From Halobaculum magnesiiphilum (GTDB lineage Archaea > Halobacteriota > Halobacteria > Halobacteriales > Haloferacaceae), in contig NZ_CP081958.1 of the NCBI RefSeq assembly GCF_019823105.1, positions 434,001 to 498,000 of the forward strand: DNA of 64,000 nucleotides, in the 5' to 3' direction. Under the pieces are notes generated by a model, which searched no databases, was not told the DNA's origin, and saw nothing but the letters and a program-made list of their open reading frames with translations. A program made the translations under genes and the position numbers. Position 1 is the stretch's first letter; each line of letters opens with the position of its first letter. Shown piece after piece: positions 51,864-61,435 of this stretch.

Positions 51864-53071
51864 ACTGCCTCCTCCGCGATGCGGATGAGTTCGTTCAGCT
51901 TTGCGGTGCGCTCGCCGCCGACCGTCCCCGTCTTGATGAACGAGGCGCCGGTCGCGACGGCGAGGTGTGCGATGGTCGTGTCCTCGGTCTCGCCCGAGCG
52001 GTGGGAGACGACCGCGTCCAGCCCGTTGCGCTGGGCCAGCTCGACGGCGTCGAACGCGTCCGACAGCGTCCCGATCTGGTTCGGCTTGATCAGGATGCTG
52101 TTGGCCGCGCCCTCGTCGATCCCCCGCGAGAGGCGCTCGACGTTCGTCACGAACAGGTCGTCGCCGCAGATCAGCGTGCGGTCGCCGACCTTCTCCGTGA
52201 GCTCGGCGAACCCGTCGTAGTCGTCCTCGTCGAGGGGGTCCTCGACGTACGCGAGGTCGTACTCGTCGACCAGCTCGGCCATGTAGTCGACCTGCTCGGC
52301 CGAGGTCCGCTCCGTGTCGCCGTAGCGGTAGACGCCGGCGTCGGCGTCGTACAGCTCGGAGGCGGCCACGTCGAGGCCGAATCTGATCTCGAAGCCGAGC
52401 GCGTCCTCCACGCGGGAGGTCGCCTCGTCGACGATCTCGAACGCCTCGGCGTCGGAGACCGCCGGCGCCCACGCGCCCTCGTCGCCCTTCGCGGCGGCGA
52501 CGCCGCGGTCGTCGAGGATGTCGGCGACCGCAGCGTGAACGTCCGCGTTGGCGAACACCGCCTCCGCGACGGAGGGGGCGCCCACGGGCGCCGAGAGGAA
52601 CTCCTGGATGTGCGTCGCGTCGGCGGCGTGCTCGCCGCCACCCACGACGTTCCCCAGCGGGATCGGGAACGACCGGTCCGCGTCCCGGAAGGTGCCGCCG
52701 AGGTGCTGGAACAGCGGCGCGCCCAGCACGTCGGCGCCGGCCTTCGACGCCGCCATGCTGATCGCGACGGCGCTGTTCGCGCCGATCTCCGAGAAGTCCT
52801 CGGTGCCGTCGGCGCCGTGCAGCGCCGCGTCCACGTCGCGCTGGTTGCCCGCGTGGACCGAGCCGACGAGCCGCGGGACCGCGTGCTCGCGGGCCCTAGC
52901 GATCGCCTCCTTGGGCGGGAGCTCGATCGCCTCGTACTCGCCCGTCGACGCCCCGGAGGGCGCCGCCGCGCGGCCGAAGCCGCCCGACTGGGTGAGCACG
53001 TCCGCCTCGACGGTCGGGTTGCCCCGCGAGTCGAGCACGCGCCGCAGCGACACCGACTCGATCAGCGTCAC
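51860..53071 (-). CDS. eno: Enolase
   Basis: It converts 2-phosphoglycerate to phosphoenolpyruvate in glycolysis/gluconeogenesis. The 403-residue protein has [63 protein letters not shown] and [17 protein letters not shown], all enolase landmarks. The start is GTG 53071, one base past the rpoK stop. Enolase within an S9-RpoN-RpoK-S2 cluster is the usual archaeal order. Confidence 0.95.
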   Translation of the reverse strand: MTLIESVSLRRVLDSRGNPTVEADVLTQSGGFGRAAAPSGASTGEYEAIELPPKEAIARAREHAVPRLVGSVHAGNQRDVDAALHGADGTEDFSEIGANSAVAISMAASKAGADVLGAPLFQHLGGTFRDADRSFPIPLGNVVGGGEHAADATHIQEFLSAPVGAPSVAEAVFANADVHAAVADILDDRGVAAAKGDEGAWAPAVSDAEAFEIVDEATSRVEDALGFEIRFGLDVAASELYDADAGVYRYGDTERTSAEQVDYMAELVDEYDLAYVEDPLDEDDYDGFAELTEKVGDRTLICGDDLFVTNVERLSRGIDEGAANSILIKPNQIGTLSDAFDAVELAQRNGLDAVVSHRSGETEDTTIAHLAVATGASFIKTGTVGGERTAKLNELIRIAEEAV

Positions 53072-53072
53072 G

Positions 53073-53255
53073 TCACTTCCCCTCCCGCCGGACCGTGAAC
53101 GGCAACACGCCGGCGTCGTACTCCTCGGCCGCGATGAGGATCGGCTCGGACTGGTCGCTGTCGATCAGCGCCGGCGCGCCGTACGCCAGCTGGAGCGACC
53201 GTGCGCCCAGGATGCGGGCCTTCTCGTACCGGTTGTATTCGAGGTTCCCGCTCAT
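53073..53255 (-). CDS. rpoK: DNA-directed RNA polymerase subunit K (Rpb6 homologue)
   Basis: A 60-residue subunit with [21 protein letters not shown], the conserved assembly segment of Rpb6/omega, and a C-terminal [18 protein letters not shown]. It stabilises the largest subunit. Its ATG overlaps the rpoN stop by four bases. Confidence 0.93.
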   Translation of the reverse strand: MSGNLEYNRYEKARILGARSLQLAYGAPALIDSDQSEPILIAAEEYDAGVLPFTVRREGK

Positions 53256-53446
53256 TGGTAGGGGGAGACGACGTCAACTAGGTCTGTGTGACTCACCATC
53301 ATCCGCCGGCAGCAGTGGCGGTCCACGCCGAGCTCGTCGAGGACCGCCGCGGGGTCCTCGTCGCCCTCCTTGGCGCGGGCCTTGAACTCCTCCCAGTGTT
53401 CACCGATGACGTTGCCGCACGTGAAACACCGGACAGGGATCATCAT
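53252..53446 (-). CDS. rpoN: DNA-directed RNA polymerase subunit N (Rpb10 homologue)
   Basis: A 64-residue zinc protein. It has the family signature [14 protein letters not shown] and the second half of the site, [12 protein letters not shown]. It acts with subunits D and L in the assembly platform of RNA polymerase. Two adjacent Met codons (53446 and 53443) could each be the start. Confidence 0.94.
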   Translation of the reverse strand: MMIPVRCFTCGNVIGEHWEEFKARAKEGDEDPAAVLDELGVDRHCCRRMMVSHTDLVDVVSPYQ

Positions 53447-53458
53447 GGGTGGATCACC

Positions 53459-53857
53459 TCAGCGGTACGACTTCTGGTAGCGGGCGCGCGCGCCGGGCCC
53501 GCCCCACTTCTTCGGTTCGCTCTGCCGGGAGTCGTTCACCAGCAGGGAGCGGTCGAACTCCATGAACGCGTCGCGCAGCTCCGCGTCGTTGCGGTGCTGC
53601 ACGAGGCCGCGCGCGATGGCCGTGCGGACCGCGTCCGCCTGGCCGGCGAAGCCGCCGCCGTTGACCGACACCTCGACGTCGACCTCCGAGCGGAGGTCCT
53701 CGCCGGCGACGCGGAACGGCTCCAGCATCTTCAGCCGGGCCATCTCGGGTTCGACCAGCTCGACGGGCTGGGAGTCGATACGCACTCGCCCCTCGCCGTC
53801 CGTGACGGTGGCGCGGGCGACGGCGGTCTTCTTCTTACCGGACGTGTTCGTTACCAT
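53459..53857 (-). CDS. rps9: 30S ribosomal protein S9
   Basis: A 132-residue protein. It begins with [23 protein letters not shown], contains [22 protein letters not shown], and ends in the conserved [18 protein letters not shown]-type tail that reaches the decoding site. Its ATG lies within the rpl13 3' end (7-base overlap). Confidence 0.95.
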   Translation of the reverse strand: MVTNTSGKKKTAVARATVTDGEGRVRIDSQPVELVEPEMARLKMLEPFRVAGEDLRSEVDVEVSVNGGGFAGQADAVRTAIARGLVQHRNDAELRDAFMEFDRSLLVNDSRQSEPKKWGGPGARARYQKSYR

Positions 53858-54318
53858 GTGACGTTAGCCCCCAGGTCCTCGGCGATCGCGCCGAGGGTGG
53901 TGAACTTGATGTTCGACAGGCGATCGAGGGAGGTGCCGTCGAGCACCTCCGGCTCCGGGGCGTCCTCGTCGGGCGAGGTCGTCTCGGAGTCGAACGGGTT
54001 GCCGACGTACACGCGGACGTTCTCGAACGCCTCGCGACCCTTCGTGGTCTTGTACGGCAGCATGCCGCGGACCGACCGCTTGAAGATGCGGTCGGGCCGC
54101 TTCGGGTAGTACGGCCCCGAGTCGGAGCCGAGGTTCGCGCGGGTGCGGTACTTCTCGAGCGTCGCCTCGGTGTTGCCCGTGATGACCGCGCGCTCGGCGT
54201 TGACGATCGCGACGCGCTCGCCGTCGAGCGCCTTCTGTGCGACCTGCGACGCGACGCGACCCATGATGGCGTCGCGTCCGTCGACGACCACGTCGGCCTC
54301 GAACTCTGCGAGACTCAT
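53851..54318 (-). CDS. rpl13: 50S ribosomal protein L13
   Basis: A 155-residue protein with [21 protein letters not shown] at the start and [28 protein letters not shown] in the middle, the archaeal L13 landmarks. The C-terminus is acidic. Overlaps the rpl18e stop by four bases. Confidence 0.95.
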   Translation of the reverse strand: MSLAEFEADVVVDGRDAIMGRVASQVAQKALDGERVAIVNAERAVITGNTEATLEKYRTRANLGSDSGPYYPKRPDRIFKRSVRGMLPYKTTKGREAFENVRVYVGNPFDSETTSPDEDAPEPEVLDGTSLDRLSNIKFTTLGAIAEDLGANVTW

Positions 54319-54671
54319 CGGATCACCCGGACGTCGGTTCCTTCGGGGTTGTTCGACAGCGCTTCCTCCAGCCGGACGGCCTCGCCGGCCTGGTCGATCT
54401 TCGTCTCGGCGGTGCCGGAGAAGTCGACGGCGGCGACGGTAACGTCCTTACGGAGCACGCCCGAGCCGAGCACCTTGCCCGGCACGACGACGGTCTCGTC
54501 CTCGTTCGCGTACCGCTCGATGCGGCCGAGGTTGACCTCCGCGTGCGTGCGCCGCGGCTTTTCGAGCCGGTCGGCGACGTCCTGCCAGACGCTGGCATCG
54601 GACGAGCGCGCGACCGACTTCAGTTCGGCGATGAGGTTCTGAAGTCTCGGATTAGTCTTGCTACTACTCAT
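54315..54671 (-). CDS. rpl18e: 50S ribosomal protein L18e
   Basis: A 118-residue protein: [48 protein letters not shown] and [17 protein letters not shown] are L18e signatures, shared by archaea and eukaryotes. It is the first protein gene after tRNA-Leu, 64 bases downstream, so the tRNA and the ribosomal genes are probably one transcript. Confidence 0.95.
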   Translation of the reverse strand: MSSSKTNPRLQNLIAELKSVARSSDASVWQDVADRLEKPRRTHAEVNLGRIERYANEDETVVVPGKVLGSGVLRKDVTVAAVDFSGTAETKIDQAGEAVRLEEALSNNPEGTDVRVIR

Positions 54672-54734
54672 AACGTAACCTCCTGAGTGGGAGTCGGTGA
54701 CTCGGTAGCGACCGAGTCGATGTGAGAACGGGAG

Positions 54735-54819
54735 TGCAGGGGGCAGGATTTGAACCTGCGAACCTCTACAGGACAGCGCCCTGAACGCTGCGCCGTTGGC
54801 CAGACTGGGCTACCCCTGC
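54735..54819 (-). tRNA. tRNA-Leu (CAG)
   Basis: A class II tRNA of 85 bases: acceptor GCAGGGG pairs with CCCCTGC, discriminator A, anticodon loop TTCAGGG (anticodon CAG) on CAGCG/CGCTG, long variable arm and GGTTCAAATCC T-arm. GGTTATCC about 30 bases upstream (near 54850) is its TATA box and may also serve the rpl18e-rps2 genes. Confidence 0.95.
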
Positions 54820-54963
54820 TCGCGTCCCGTCGTTTGCCGTCCCACCGGATAACCCCTTCGGTCCACCCCGTCCGTGCGAGACGGTGACGGCGGGTCCGCT
54901 GGCCGGTCGAACCCGACGCGGGGGCGGACGTTCGGTGGGTGTGGTGAGACGACATGTGTTCGG

Positions 54964-55713
54964 TTAGACTGCGACCTTGTCTGCGAGTTCGTCCGCGCGG
55001 TCGCGAAGCGACCGGACCGCACGGAGAGTGAGTTCATCGACGGACATCGACCCGTCCGTCTCGATGTGGAAGACGAACGCGCCGGGAACGTCCTCGATAT
55101 CCAGCTCCTTGCCGGGGTATCGGTTGGTGAGGTCGGACCCGAACTCCTCGGTGTGGACGAGCTCGCCGTCCTCGGTCTCGATGACGCCGCGGAGGATGTT
55201 CGGCTCCTCCTCGTCGAACTCGTCGGCGTCGCCGACGACGGTCACGCGCTGCAGGTGGCGGTAGCCGACGGCCACGCCGCCCTGGTGTTTCGCGTGTTCC
55301 TTGCCGGAGTCGAGCACCGCGTCGGCCTCGAACTCCAGGCGCTGTCCCTCCTTCAGCTCGATGATGGGGACGTTCTCGTCGGCGGGCTGGACGAGGTCGT
55401 CGGACGTCTCGATGTCGCCCGAGTACGCCGTCGCCGGCCCCTCGACGTCGAGCGCGAGGGTGACGGTGTCGCCGACCTCGTAGTCGTCGAGCGGCGTCGT
55501 CAGCGGGACGAGCCCCAGGCGGAGCCCGACCATCTCGTCGAACATCACCGACGAGTTCTCGACGAACCGGACGGTGTCGATCGAGAACGTCGGGACTTCC
55601 GAGAGGATCGTCCGGCGCAGACCGTTCGCTACCGCGGGGGTGAGCCCGCGGACGAGCAGCCGCGCGGATCGGTCGTCTCGGCTAACTACCTCGACGTCGA
55701 AGTCGTCCGCCAT
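54964..55713 (-). CDS. rpoD: DNA-directed RNA polymerase subunit D
   Basis: A 249-residue homologue of Rpb3/alpha that nucleates polymerase assembly with subunit [25 protein letters not shown] is the dimerisation signature and [18 protein letters not shown] follows it. The insertion domain around residues 165-205 contains no cysteine, and the whole protein has none. It therefore lacks the iron-sulfur cluster present in some archaeal D subunits. It starts three bases past the rps11 stop. Confidence 0.95.
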   Translation of the reverse strand: MADDFDVEVVSRDDRSARLLVRGLTPAVANGLRRTILSEVPTFSIDTVRFVENSSVMFDEMVGLRLGLVPLTTPLDDYEVGDTVTLALDVEGPATAYSGDIETSDDLVQPADENVPIIELKEGQRLEFEADAVLDSGKEHAKHQGGVAVGYRHLQRVTVVGDADEFDEEEPNILRGVIETEDGELVHTEEFGSDLTNRYPGKELDIEDVPGAFVFHIETDGSMSVDELTLRAVRSLRDRADELADKVAV

Positions 55714-55716
55714 GGG

Positions 55717-56112
55717 TTACAGGCGGTTCTTCTTGGGCGCACGAGTGCCGTCGTGCGGGATCGGGGTCACGTCCTCGATGCGACCGATCTCGATCCCGGC
55801 GCGGGCGAGCGCGCGGATGGTCGGCTGCGCGCCCGGCCCGGGGGACTTCTGGGCGTTGCCGCCGGGACCGCGGATGCGGACGTGGACGCCCTCGATACCC
55901 TGCGCCTTGAGCTGCTCGGCGACGCCCTCGGCCATCTGCATGGCCGCGTACGGCGACGCCTCGTCTCGGTTCTGCTTCACCACGGCGCCGCCCGAGGACT
56001 TGATCAGCGTCTCGGCCCCGGTGATGTCGGTCACCGTGATGAGGGTGTTGTTGAACGACGCGAACACGTTCGCGATCGCCCAGCGACTCTCGGTGGTCTC
56101 TGATTCGCTCAT
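55717..56112 (-). CDS. rps11: 30S ribosomal protein S11
   Basis: A 131-residue protein with [46 protein letters not shown] and the C-terminal [23 protein letters not shown], which is highly conserved. It abuts rps4 without a gap. Confidence 0.95.
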   Translation of the reverse strand: MSESETTESRWAIANVFASFNNTLITVTDITGAETLIKSSGGAVVKQNRDEASPYAAMQMAEGVAEQLKAQGIEGVHVRIRGPGGNAQKSPGPGAQPTIRALARAGIEIGRIEDVTPIPHDGTRAPKKNRL

Positions 56113-56637
56113 TTACTGACCCTCCGCGCGTTCGGGGTGGAGTTCGTCGGCGAGCGGGGAGATCTCGTCGAAGTCGACGAGGTCCTCCTCGGCCGTCTCG
56201 ACCTTGTACGACGGGCGCGTGACGCGGGCGTCCCCGACGACCACGTGGCCGTGGAGGATGAACTGCCGCGCCTGCTTCGTCGAGTTACCGACGCCGTTGC
56301 GGTACGCGACCGTCTGGAGCCGGCGTTCGAGCACGTCGGTCACGTCGAGCGACAGGACGTCCGTGATGGCGTCCGTGTCGTCGAGGATCCCGAGGCGCTG
56401 CAGTCGCGCGACGAAGTCGGCGCCGGCCTCGTTGGCCGCCTCGACGTCGCCCTGCGACTCGCCGATGAGGCTCCGCGCCTCGCGGCGGTAGCGACGCAGT
56501 TCCGACTGCGCACGCCACAGCTCCTCCTTGTTCTTCAGGCCGTAGCGGGAGAGCAGGTCCGACTCCTCGTCGATACGCTCGCCCTGGTACGGGTGGTTCG
56601 GCGTCTCGTAGCGCTTGGTGGAGGTTCCGGTACTCAT
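56113..56637 (-). CDS. rps4: 30S ribosomal protein S4
   Basis: A 174-residue primary rRNA-binding protein. The S4 RNA-binding domain is visible as LERRLQTVAYRNGVGNSTKQARQFILHGHVVVGDARVT. The N-terminal part (ETPNHPYQGERIDEESDLLSRYGLKNKEELWRAQ) is the archaeal/eukaryotic S9e type. Overlaps rps13 by four bases. Confidence 0.95.
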   Translation of the reverse strand: MSTGTSTKRYETPNHPYQGERIDEESDLLSRYGLKNKEELWRAQSELRRYRREARSLIGESQGDVEAANEAGADFVARLQRLGILDDTDAITDVLSLDVTDVLERRLQTVAYRNGVGNSTKQARQFILHGHVVVGDARVTRPSYKVETAEEDLVDFDEISPLADELHPERAEGQ

Positions 56638-57170
56638 TCGCCTTCATCCTCCGCGGCCGCTTCCTCCTCGGCCTGTTCTTCGCGGATCTCCTCGACGTTG
56701 ACTCCGATGGTGCCCTCGGTCCGGCCCGTGGACTTGGTCCGCTGTCCGCGGACCTTCTGCCCGCGCTTGTGGCGGACGCCTTTGTAGGAGTCGATCATCT
56801 TCATCCGGTTGATGTCGTGGCGGCGTTTCTCGTTGACGTCCGCGCCCACGATGTGGTCGGTCTCGCCGGTGAAGAAGTCCTTCTGCCGGTTGACCATCCA
56901 CTCGGGCACGTGCTCCGAGAAGTTCTGGACGACGTCGACGACGGCGTCGATGTCGTCCTGATCGAGTCGGCCGAACGTGGCTGTCCGGTCCACGTCGGCC
57001 GTCTCGGCCACCAGGCGCGCCGTGCGCTGGCCGATGCCTTTCATGTCGCTGAGGCTGCGCTCGACGGTCTTCGTCCCGTCCAGGTCCGTCTGGCCGATGC
57101 GGACGAAGTACTGGAGGTCCTCGTCGTCCTCCTCCGCGTCGGGCGCGTTCTCTGGTTCTTCTGCACTCAT
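56634..57170 (-). CDS. rps13: 30S ribosomal protein S13
   Basis: A 178-residue protein, archaeal S13/S18e. It has YFVRIGQTDLDGTKTVERSLSDMKGIGQRTARLV with the helix-hairpin-helix, HVPEWMVNRQKDFFTGETDH and the basic SYKGVRHKRGQKVRGQRTKST tail, plus acidic ends typical of haloarchaea. It starts 20 bases after tRNA-Ser and heads the protein part of the operon. Confidence 0.95.
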   Translation of the reverse strand: MSAEEPENAPDAEEDDEDLQYFVRIGQTDLDGTKTVERSLSDMKGIGQRTARLVAETADVDRTATFGRLDQDDIDAVVDVVQNFSEHVPEWMVNRQKDFFTGETDHIVGADVNEKRRHDINRMKMIDSYKGVRHKRGQKVRGQRTKSTGRTEGTIGVNVEEIREEQAEEEAAAEDEGE

Positions 57171-57189
57171 GTCTTGGGTGTGTGGTCAG

Positions 57190-57273
57190 CGTTGCGGCGG
57201 GGATTCGAACCCCGGAGGCTTGCGCCACTGAGTTAGCAACCCAGCGCCTTGGGCCAGGCTTGGCTACCGCAAC
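57190..57273 (-). tRNA. tRNA-Ser (GCT)
   Basis: A class II tRNA of 84 bases: acceptor GTTGCGG/CCGCAAC, discriminator G, anticodon loop TTGCTAA (anticodon GCT) on CTGGG/CTCAG, long variable arm, GGTTCGAATCC T-arm. A TATA-like GCTTAAG about 100 bases upstream (57374-57380) may start a common transcript with rps13-rps4-rps11-rpoD. Confidence 0.95.
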
Positions 57274-57515
57274 ACCGTGTGCTGTGTTATCGTCGCCTCG
57301 CGAGCCGCCGCGGCTCCGGACTCGGGACCCGATGCCCCTACAGTGTCTGCGTTCGGTGTAACTCGGAGCCCGCACTTAAGCATCACGAAACCCCCGGTCG
57401 CCGTGCCAGGGCGTCACGACCGTGTGAACGACCGACACGCCCGGGGCGGCCGGAGCCGATCGATCGGGGCACCCTGCGTGGCAGCGACCGTCTCGGATCT
57501 CAGGCGTGGTACATT

Positions 57516-59066
57516 TCAGGCGGACTCCACGTCGAGGAACTCGAACCGGGCACCGCCGGCCCCCGAGGCCGTCGCCGACGCGGTCCAGCCGTGGGCCGTC
57601 GCGATCCCGCGGACGATGCTCAGGCCGAACCCGGTCCCCTCCTCGTGGGTGGTGTATCCGTGGTCGAACACTGCCTCGCGATCTCCCTCGGGGATCCCCG
57701 GGCCGTCGTCGGCGACGTAGAACCCGGAGCGGTCGGGGTCGTCGATCCGACCGACGGTCACGTGCACGTCGTCGCCGCCGTGTTCGACCGCGTTGCGAAA
57801 GAGGTTCTCGAGGAGCTGCACCAGCCGACTCCGGTCGGCCCTGACCGACGGCGCGTCCGACGCGTCGAGCGTCGCCGCGGCGGTATCGACGGTCGACCAT
57901 GCCTCCGGTGCCGCAGTCGACAGGTCGACCGGCTCGGTCTCCTCGACGACGCTGCCCGTCCGGGCCATGGTCAACACGTCGGAGATGATCCGCTCCATCC
58001 GCTCGTGCGCCCGAGCAGCCTTCTCCAGACGTTCGTCGTCGACCGATTCGGCCGCCAGCTCCGTCTGTCCCTTCGCGACCGCCAGCGGGTTCCGGAGGTC
58101 GTGGCTCACGATCGTCGCGAACTCCTCCAGCCGGTCGTTCTGGCGCCGGAGGTCCTCCTCGACGACCTGTCGCTCCAGCTGCGCGGACACCCACACGGCC
58201 ATCAGCTCCACGAGCGTCACCTGCCAGTCCTCGAACGGCTCCTCGCGGGCGTCGCGGTCGTAGAAGCAGAACGTGCCGTACACCGATCCGTGGACGCGGA
58301 CCGGCGCGCCCAGATAACACGAGATCCCCCACTCCGCGTGGCCGACACGCGCAGCAAGCTCCTCGTCGTCGCTCACGTCTGCCAGCGCCAGCGACTCCTC
58401 GGCGAGGACCACGCGCTCGCAGTTGGTCGCCGACAGGTCCACGGCGTCGCCGGCCTCGACGCTGTCGTCGGGGGCGTACACCACCTCGAACACGTACCGG
58501 TCCTCGCGGATCCGCGAGAGCGTGCCGTACTCGGTGTCGAGCATCTCCGCGCCGATCCCCAGCAGCTCGGAGACGCGCTCGTCGAACGGCCGGTCGGCGG
58601 CGACGAAGACCTCCGTGATCGCGGTCAGCGCCTCCTCGTGCATCCGGAGGCGCTCGCGCCGGTCGTGCTCCTCGGTTACGTCCCGGACGAACGCCGACAG
58701 CCCCGACGCCGACGGGTAGGCTCGGACCTCGAGCCAGGCGTCCAGCGGTTCGTAGCGCGTCTCGAACTCCACGGGCGACTGCGACTCCATCGCCTCGACG
58801 TATCCCTCGTGGACCTCGGTGTCGACGAACTCGGGGAGGAGTTCCCGGACGTCACGACCGACCAGCTCTTCGTCCGGGTCGGCGTCGGCGGCGTTCCGGA
58901 CCATCTCGGCGGCCTGTTCGTTGAGATAGGTGAGCCGCCATTCGTCGTCGAGCGCGAGGAACGCGTCCGTCATCCGGTCGAGGAGCGCGGGTTCGATCAG
59001 CGAGTCGGCGTCGACGCCGGACATCTCGCCTCGCTGTGGGGTTCCCTCCTCGCGGTTCGTCATCAC
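57516..59066 (-). CDS. Sensor histidine kinase (PAS-GAF-HisKA-HATPase)
   Basis: A 516-residue soluble kinase. Domains in order: PAS (LLDRMTDAFLALDDEWRLTYLNEQAAEMV), GAF (LDTEYGTLSRIREDRYVFEVV, ISCYLGAPVRVHGSVYGTFCFYD), HisKA with phosphorylatable His in EFATIVSHDLRNPLAVAKGQ, then the ATPase (LLENLFRNAVEHGGDDVHVTVG, VADDGPGIPEGDREAVFDHGY, GFGLSIVRGIATAHGW). No membrane segment, so the GAF or PAS part probably binds an internal ligand. A CTTTATCC box ~27 bases upstream supports the start at 59066 or 59063. An IS6-type element sits 80 bases upstream, just beyond this promoter. Confidence 0.88.
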   Translation of the reverse strand: MMTNREEGTPQRGEMSGVDADSLIEPALLDRMTDAFLALDDEWRLTYLNEQAAEMVRNAADADPDEELVGRDVRELLPEFVDTEVHEGYVEAMESQSPVEFETRYEPLDAWLEVRAYPSASGLSAFVRDVTEEHDRRERLRMHEEALTAITEVFVAADRPFDERVSELLGIGAEMLDTEYGTLSRIREDRYVFEVVYAPDDSVEAGDAVDLSATNCERVVLAEESLALADVSDDEELAARVGHAEWGISCYLGAPVRVHGSVYGTFCFYDRDAREEPFEDWQVTLVELMAVWVSAQLERQVVEEDLRRQNDRLEEFATIVSHDLRNPLAVAKGQTELAAESVDDERLEKAARAHERMERIISDVLTMARTGSVVEETEPVDLSTAAPEAWSTVDTAAATLDASDAPSVRADRSRLVQLLENLFRNAVEHGGDDVHVTVGRIDDPDRSGFYVADDGPGIPEGDREAVFDHGYTTHEEGTGFGLSIVRGIATAHGWTASATASGAGGARFEFLDVESA

Positions 59067-59145
59067 CGGTGGGGGGTCAGGAACACGGATAAAGTGTGCG
59101 CCGAACGAGCCGTCCGATCCGGATTAATTTTGGCTCTCCGTCGGA

Positions 59146-59842
59146 GGTAGTGTTCAGATAAGCTGATTCCATGCGAAGGCGAACGCTTGAAGCCAATTTT
59201 CGGCAGTCTCTGCTTCGGCGTGGCTGAAACAGTTTGAGAACTGGTTGGTTCGGCGTTTTAGTTCTCGAAAGACACGTTCGACGCTGTTCCGAGTACCGTG
59301 TTTCTCGTACCTGTACTCGAGGCTGTGGCGGTGGAGAGCTGCTTGCAGCCACGGTGCAGAATCGACGAGAAAGACCGCGTTATCGACGAGATGTTTGTCG
59401 CGGAGTTCGGCGAGGAACATCTCGGTGATCGCTTGATTTCTCGTCGGAGAGAGCTTGACGTGCAGCAATCGGTTCGTGTTGGGATCGACAGCAGCGTACA
59501 GCCAGAAGCGTTCGTCGTTGAGTTGGATCACGGTCTCGTCAACTGCGACGTGATCCGGGTTCGCACCATCGAGGGGCTGTAGATCGGCCTTCTGCACCCA
59601 GTTATGGACGGTCGTCCGACAGCGCTTGACACCCAACCTATCGAGAATCGAAACGGTATCCGAAAGTGATAGTCCAGCCAGATGGAGTCGGATACCGAGC
59701 TTCATCGCGGGCTCGGGTGTCGCCTCTCGCTCCAGAAAATCTAACTCGAAGCAGTCGCTACCTCCGTTGAGGCGGGCGATTTCGAGCATGAACCACTCAA
59801 ATATCGTTCCGCCTCACTCTTCATCCTTATCTGAACACCGCC
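59146..59842 (-). mobile_element. IS6-family insertion sequence, complete
   Basis: 697 bases bounded by 17-base imperfect inverted repeats: GGTAGTGTTCAGATAAG at 59146-59162 and its counterpart at 59826-59842 (15 of 17 identical). It is flanked by a perfect 8-base target duplication CCGTCGGA (59138-59145 and 59843-59850), the length typical of IS6. The single transposase gene fills it. Intact ends and exact duplication imply a recent insertion. The original mmsA-kinase gap was about 87 bases. Confidence 0.93.
59154..59789 (-). CDS. IS6-family transposase
   Basis: A 211-residue DDE transposase. N-terminal helix-turn-helix part GIRLHLAGLSLSDTVSILDRLGV; catalytic Asp in HVAVDETVIQLNDERFWLYAAVDP; second Asp in NAVFLVDSAPWLQAAL; Glu in NSVERVFRELKRRTNQF. 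It is full length, as IS6 transposases go, with no frameshift. Codon use is less GC-biased than the neighbouring genes, indicating transfer. Its stop lies eight bases inside the left end of the element. Confidence 0.93.
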   Translation of the reverse strand: MLEIARLNGGSDCFELDFLEREATPEPAMKLGIRLHLAGLSLSDTVSILDRLGVKRCRTTVHNWVQKADLQPLDGANPDHVAVDETVIQLNDERFWLYAAVDPNTNRLLHVKLSPTRNQAITEMFLAELRDKHLVDNAVFLVDSAPWLQAALHRHSLEYRYEKHGTRNSVERVFRELKRRTNQFSNCFSHAEAETAENWLQAFAFAWNQLI

Positions 59843-59857
59843 CCGTCGGAGGATCGA

Positions 59858-61327
59858 TCAGTTGTCCGGCCAGCGCTCGATGTACACCGTCTCGTCGGTG
59901 TAGAAGCGCACGGCGTCGTCGCCCTGGGCGTGCAGGTCGCCGAAGAACGAGTCCTTGTCGCCGCCGAAGTGGAAGAACGCCATCGCGGCGGCGGTGCCGA
60001 CGTTGACGCCGACGTTGCCGGCGTCGATCTCCAGACGGAACCGCCGGGCCTCGCCGCCGGCGCTGGTGAACAGCGACGCGGCGTTGCCGAACTGCGAGCG
60101 GTTCACCAGCGAGAGGGCGTCGCCGAAGTCCTCCGCGCGGATCAGCGCCAGCACCGGGCCGAAGATCTCCTCGCGGGCGATCGTCGCGTCCGGATCCACG
60201 TCGCCGAAGACGGTCGGACCGAGGTGATATCCCGACTCGGGCACGGCCTGCTCGCGACCGTCGAGCAGCACCTCCGCGCCCTCCTCGACGCCGGTCTCGA
60301 CGTACTCCAGCACGGACTCGCGATGCGGGCCGGACACGAGCGGACCCATGTCGGTCCCCTCCTCCAAGCCGGGACCGATCTCCATCGACTCGGCCTCCTC
60401 GACCAGTCGCTCGGCGAACTCGTCGTACACCTCGTCCTCCACGACCGCGACGGGGTTCGCGAGACAGCGCTGGCCGGCGTTGGCGAACGCGGACGAACAG
60501 GTCTGCTCGGCCGCGAACTGCAGGTCCGCGTTCGCGCTCACGACGACGTGGTTCTTCGCGCCGCCCTGCGCCTGCACGCGCTTGCCGGCGCCGGCTGCCG
60601 TCTCGTACACGTGCTTCGCGATCGGCGTCGACCCCACGAACGAGACCGCCTCGATCCCGTCGTGCGTGATGAGCCGGTTCACCGTGTCGGGGCCGCCGTG
60701 GACGACGTTGACGACGCCGTCGGGGAAGCCCGCCTCGTCGACGAGGCTCGCGATCCGGTTGGCCGTGAACGGGTCGCGCTCGCTCGGCTTGAGGACGAAC
60801 GTGTTGCCCGTCGCGACCGCGTACGGCAGGAACCACAGCGGGATCATCGCGGGGAAGTTGAACGGCGTCACCGCCACCACGGTGCCGAGCGGCTGTCGGA
60901 CGGCCGTCTCGTCGATGTCCGGCGCCGCGTGCGGGAGGTGGCCCGCCTGCATCATGGTCGGGATGCCGCAGGCGACCTCGACGTTCTCGATCCCCCGCCG
61001 TATCTCGCCCATCGCCTCCGCCTTCGTCTTGCCGTGTTCGGTGACGAGTACCTCCGCAAGCGACTCCTGGTGCTCCTCGAGGAGCGCCTTCAGTCGGAAC
61101 AGCGGCTGAATTCGCTCCTCGACGGCGGTCGTGGACCACTCCTCGAACGCCTCGTTCGCCAGCGCGATCGCCTCGTCCTCGTCGTCGGCCGACGAGAACG
61201 CGACCGATCCGACCCGCTCGCCGGTCGCGGGGTTTTCAACGTCCAACGACTCGTCGCCGGTCGCCTCGCGCCACTCACCGCCGACGTAGTTGTGAGCCAC
61301 TTCGCCGTCCCCGATAGGGCCTACCAT
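59858..61327 (-). CDS. mmsA: Methylmalonate-semialdehyde dehydrogenase (CoA-acylating)
   Basis: NAD-dependent oxidation of methylmalonate or malonate semialdehyde to propionyl- or acetyl-CoA, in valine and beta-alanine breakdown. The 489-residue aldehyde dehydrogenase has NFPAMIPLWFLPYAVATGNTFVLKPSERDP, the GSTPIAKHVYETAA cofactor loop, QAQGGAKNHVVV in place of the usual catalytic Glu segment (ELGGK) of other aldehyde dehydrogenases, and the catalytic FANAGQRCLANPV, all features of the MmsA subfamily. The IS6 element lies 15 bases past its stop, so the gene itself is intact. Confidence 0.9.
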   Translation of the reverse strand: MVGPIGDGEVAHNYVGGEWREATGDESLDVENPATGERVGSVAFSSADDEDEAIALANEAFEEWSTTAVEERIQPLFRLKALLEEHQESLAEVLVTEHGKTKAEAMGEIRRGIENVEVACGIPTMMQAGHLPHAAPDIDETAVRQPLGTVVAVTPFNFPAMIPLWFLPYAVATGNTFVLKPSERDPFTANRIASLVDEAGFPDGVVNVVHGGPDTVNRLITHDGIEAVSFVGSTPIAKHVYETAAGAGKRVQAQGGAKNHVVVSANADLQFAAEQTCSSAFANAGQRCLANPVAVVEDEVYDEFAERLVEEAESMEIGPGLEEGTDMGPLVSGPHRESVLEYVETGVEEGAEVLLDGREQAVPESGYHLGPTVFGDVDPDATIAREEIFGPVLALIRAEDFGDALSLVNRSQFGNAASLFTSAGGEARRFRLEIDAGNVGVNVGTAAAMAFFHFGGDKDSFFGDLHAQGDDAVRFYTDETVYIERWPDN

Positions 61328-61435
61328 GACGATCGATCACGCACCTCGTGGGAAAGAGCTACCGTTGCCGGTAGTGTTGTGCGGGATCTCGGTCGGGAGC
61401 CGCGAACGGAACAGGACGGAGAACTGATTCGCCAG

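Noticed and set aside
51087-57273. Frameshifts or broken genes in the ribosomal/RNA polymerase operon
   Set aside because: All genes are full length with the short overlaps normal for archaeal operons.
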